Assembly: GCA_020634035.1 (NCBI GenBank)
Contig: JACKCM010000002.1
Coordinates: 1 to 64,000 of the forward strand
Length of the DNA: 64,000 nucleotides
Direction: 5' to 3'
From: Candidatus Obscuribacterales bacterium
Lineage (GTDB): Bacteria > Cyanobacteriota > Vampirovibrionia > Obscuribacterales > Obscuribacteraceae
The notes under the pieces are model-generated. The model had not been told where the DNA came from, did no database searches, and saw only the letters and a program-made list of their open reading frames with translations. Numbering within the stretch: the first letter of the stretch is position 1; the number at the start of each line of letters is the position of its first letter. Below are positions 62,890 through 64,000 of the stretch, piece after piece. A program made the translations under genes and the position numbers.

Positions 62890-64000
62890 ATGACTCAGTT
62901 CAAGCGAAGAAAGTCCATAAAAGTAGATGTTGGTGGTGTCGCAGTTGGTGGCGATAACCCGATAGTAGTCCAGTCCATGACTAATACCGCAACCGAAGAC
63001 TATCTAGCCACAGCCGCCCAGGTAAAAGAGCTTCATGAGGCCGGTTCGGAGCTTGTGCGTATCACGGTCAACACCCGCGAAGCGGCTCAGGCTGTGCCGA
63101 AAATTGTCAGTGAACTCGATAAAGAACATGTGAATGTTCCTCTGGTAGGAGACTTCCACTTCAACGGACATATCCTTTTGCGCGAGTTTCCGGACTGTGC
63201 CAAGGCGCTGGCCAAATACCGAATTAATCCGGGTAATGTCGGCCGGGGTGATCGCCATGACGAGAATTTTAAGGCGATGATAGATGTGGCCAGAGAAAAC
63301 GAAAAGCCTGTACGGATAGGTGTCAACTGGGGTTCGCTCGATCAAGATCTTCTTGGCCGGCGCATGGACGAGAACGCCGCCTCGAAAAAACCGCGGGAAG
63401 CCCATGAAGTATTAATCGACACTATAGTCGAGAGCGCCCTTACTTCGGCCAGGCTTGCCGAAGAATACGGACTGCCGGCCGAGCGCATAATAATTTCGGC
63501 GAAGGTCTCGGAGGTGCCGGATTTGCTCGAGGTCTATCGTAAACTGGCTGCCGGCTGTACTTACGCTCTCCATCTCGGTTTGACCGAAGCAGGTATGGGC
63601 ACCAAAGGAATAGTCTCTTCGGCGGCGGCTTTGTCCATCTTGCTTGCCGAAGGTATCGGAGACACTATCAGAGCCAGTCTCACTCCGGCTCCGGGTGGCT
63701 CGCGGGTGGAGGAAGTGCTCACCTGTCAGCATATTCTTCAGGCTCTGGGCTTGCGCTCATTTTTACCCCGGGTGACAGCCTGTCCGGGTTGCGGCCGCAC
63801 CACCAGTACCGTTTTTCAGGAGCTGGCCAGAGATATTGAAGTGCATTTAGAAAAGAGTAAAGCGGACTGGGCGCGGTCTTATCCGGGAGTGGAAAATCTC
63901 AAAGTGGCGGTGATGGGCTGTATCGTGAACGGACCGGGAGAATCTAAGCATGCCGATATAGGCATTTCCTTGCCAGGAACAGGAGAGGAGCCCCGGGCAC
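62890..64000 (+). CDS. ispG: 4-hydroxy-3-methylbut-2-en-1-yl diphosphate synthase (partial, runs off window)
   Basis: At least 370 codons from an ATG preceded by AAGAAGG, open to the window end. It is the sixth enzyme of the MEP isoprenoid pathway and carries a [4Fe-4S] cluster. Seen: QSMTNTATEDYLATAAQVK, the barrel VPLVGDFHFNGHILLREFPD, and ALHLGLTEAGMGTKGIVSSA. The cluster cysteines lie in CPGCGRTTST and MGCIVNGPGES, near 63780 and 63920. The C-terminal end is missing from the window. Confidence 0.97.
   Translation, partial: MTQFKRRKSIKVDVGGVAVGGDNPIVVQSMTNTATEDYLATAAQVKELHEAGSELVRITVNTREAAQAVPKIVSELDKEHVNVPLVGDFHFNGHILLREFPDCAKALAKYRINPGNVGRGDRHDENFKAMIDVARENEKPVRIGVNWGSLDQDLLGRRMDENAASKKPREAHEVLIDTIVESALTSARLAEEYGLPAERIIISAKVSEVPDLLEVYRKLAAGCTYALHLGLTEAGMGTKGIVSSAAALSILLAEGIGDTIRASLTPAPGGSRVEEVLTCQHILQALGLRSFLPRVTACPGCGRTTSTVFQELARDIEVHLEKSKADWARSYPGVENLKVAVMGCIVNGPGESKHADIGISLPGTGEEPRA

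Noticed and set aside
1..64000. tRNA, rRNA, insertion sequence, prophage and CRISPR signals
   Set aside because: Searched by eye in the intergenic regions on both strands; nothing matched. Small or divergent tRNAs could still be missed.

Overview
The window looks like chromosomal DNA from an uncultured, free-living bacterium of moderate GC content. It has no rRNA, tRNA, phage, insertion sequence or CRISPR array. Its most telling traits are eukaryotic-type Ser/Thr kinases, many FHA domains, very large low-complexity proteins, frequent TTG/GTG starts, a UbiA-type decaprenyl-phosphate phosphoribosyltransferase-like enzyme, and an actinobacterial-type phosphofructokinase. I would guess a Vampirovibrionia/Melainabacteria lineage such as Obscuribacterales. 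This rests on overall protein style rather than a marker gene, so it is a weak inference.

Layout. 1-7.8 kb: a repeat protein cut by the window edge, a WYL-domain protein, argS, a DJ-1/PfpI protein, then a minus-strand operon of ECF sigma factor, triple-module anti-sigma factor and Spy-like periplasmic protein. 8-15 kb: metK, an FHA-adenylate cyclase, a NagZ-like glycosidase, two tiny membrane proteins, Sua5 and MiaB. 15.5-18.4 kb: two divergent membrane Ser/Thr kinases. 18.5-22 kb: Tag glycosylase, a duplicated-domain protein and a three-repeat protein. 22.3-30.9 kb: a secreted Gly-rich protein and a 2551-residue protein carrying annexin-like repeats, an HELGH motif, three FHA domains and a C-terminal domain resembling phosphothreonine lyases. 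30.8-36.4 kb: ribD, a phosphofructokinase with pyrophosphate-type residues, sucCD and a K+ channel. 36.6-46.6 kb: patatin, flavin reductase, yvcK with a stand-alone RapZ C-terminal domain, peptide deformylase, two secreted proteins, a UbiA-family enzyme, cobU, a DUF45-type metallopeptidase and fabF. 46.6-53.5 kb: a 2291-residue coiled-coil protein with 120-residue tandem repeats. 53.8-64 kb: cysE, small proteins, acyl-CoA dehydrogenase, rpe, an orphan TOPRIM protein, a MATE exporter, a RadC-like JAB protein and the start of ispG.

How it fits together. Most enzymes are housekeeping functions: translation and tRNA modification, SAM supply, central carbon, riboflavin, isoprenoid, fatty acid and cysteine synthesis. 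The unusual part is the concentration of phosphothreonine biology between 9 and 31 kb: two kinases (writers), four FHA domains in two proteins (readers) and a candidate phosphothreonine lyase (irreversible eraser) fused to three of those readers. That combination, on a giant multidomain protein, is the best candidate here for an undescribed system. A second theme is envelope stress: an ECF sigma factor with a plausible self-recognised promoter, its membrane anti-sigma factor, and a Spy/CpxP-like protein.
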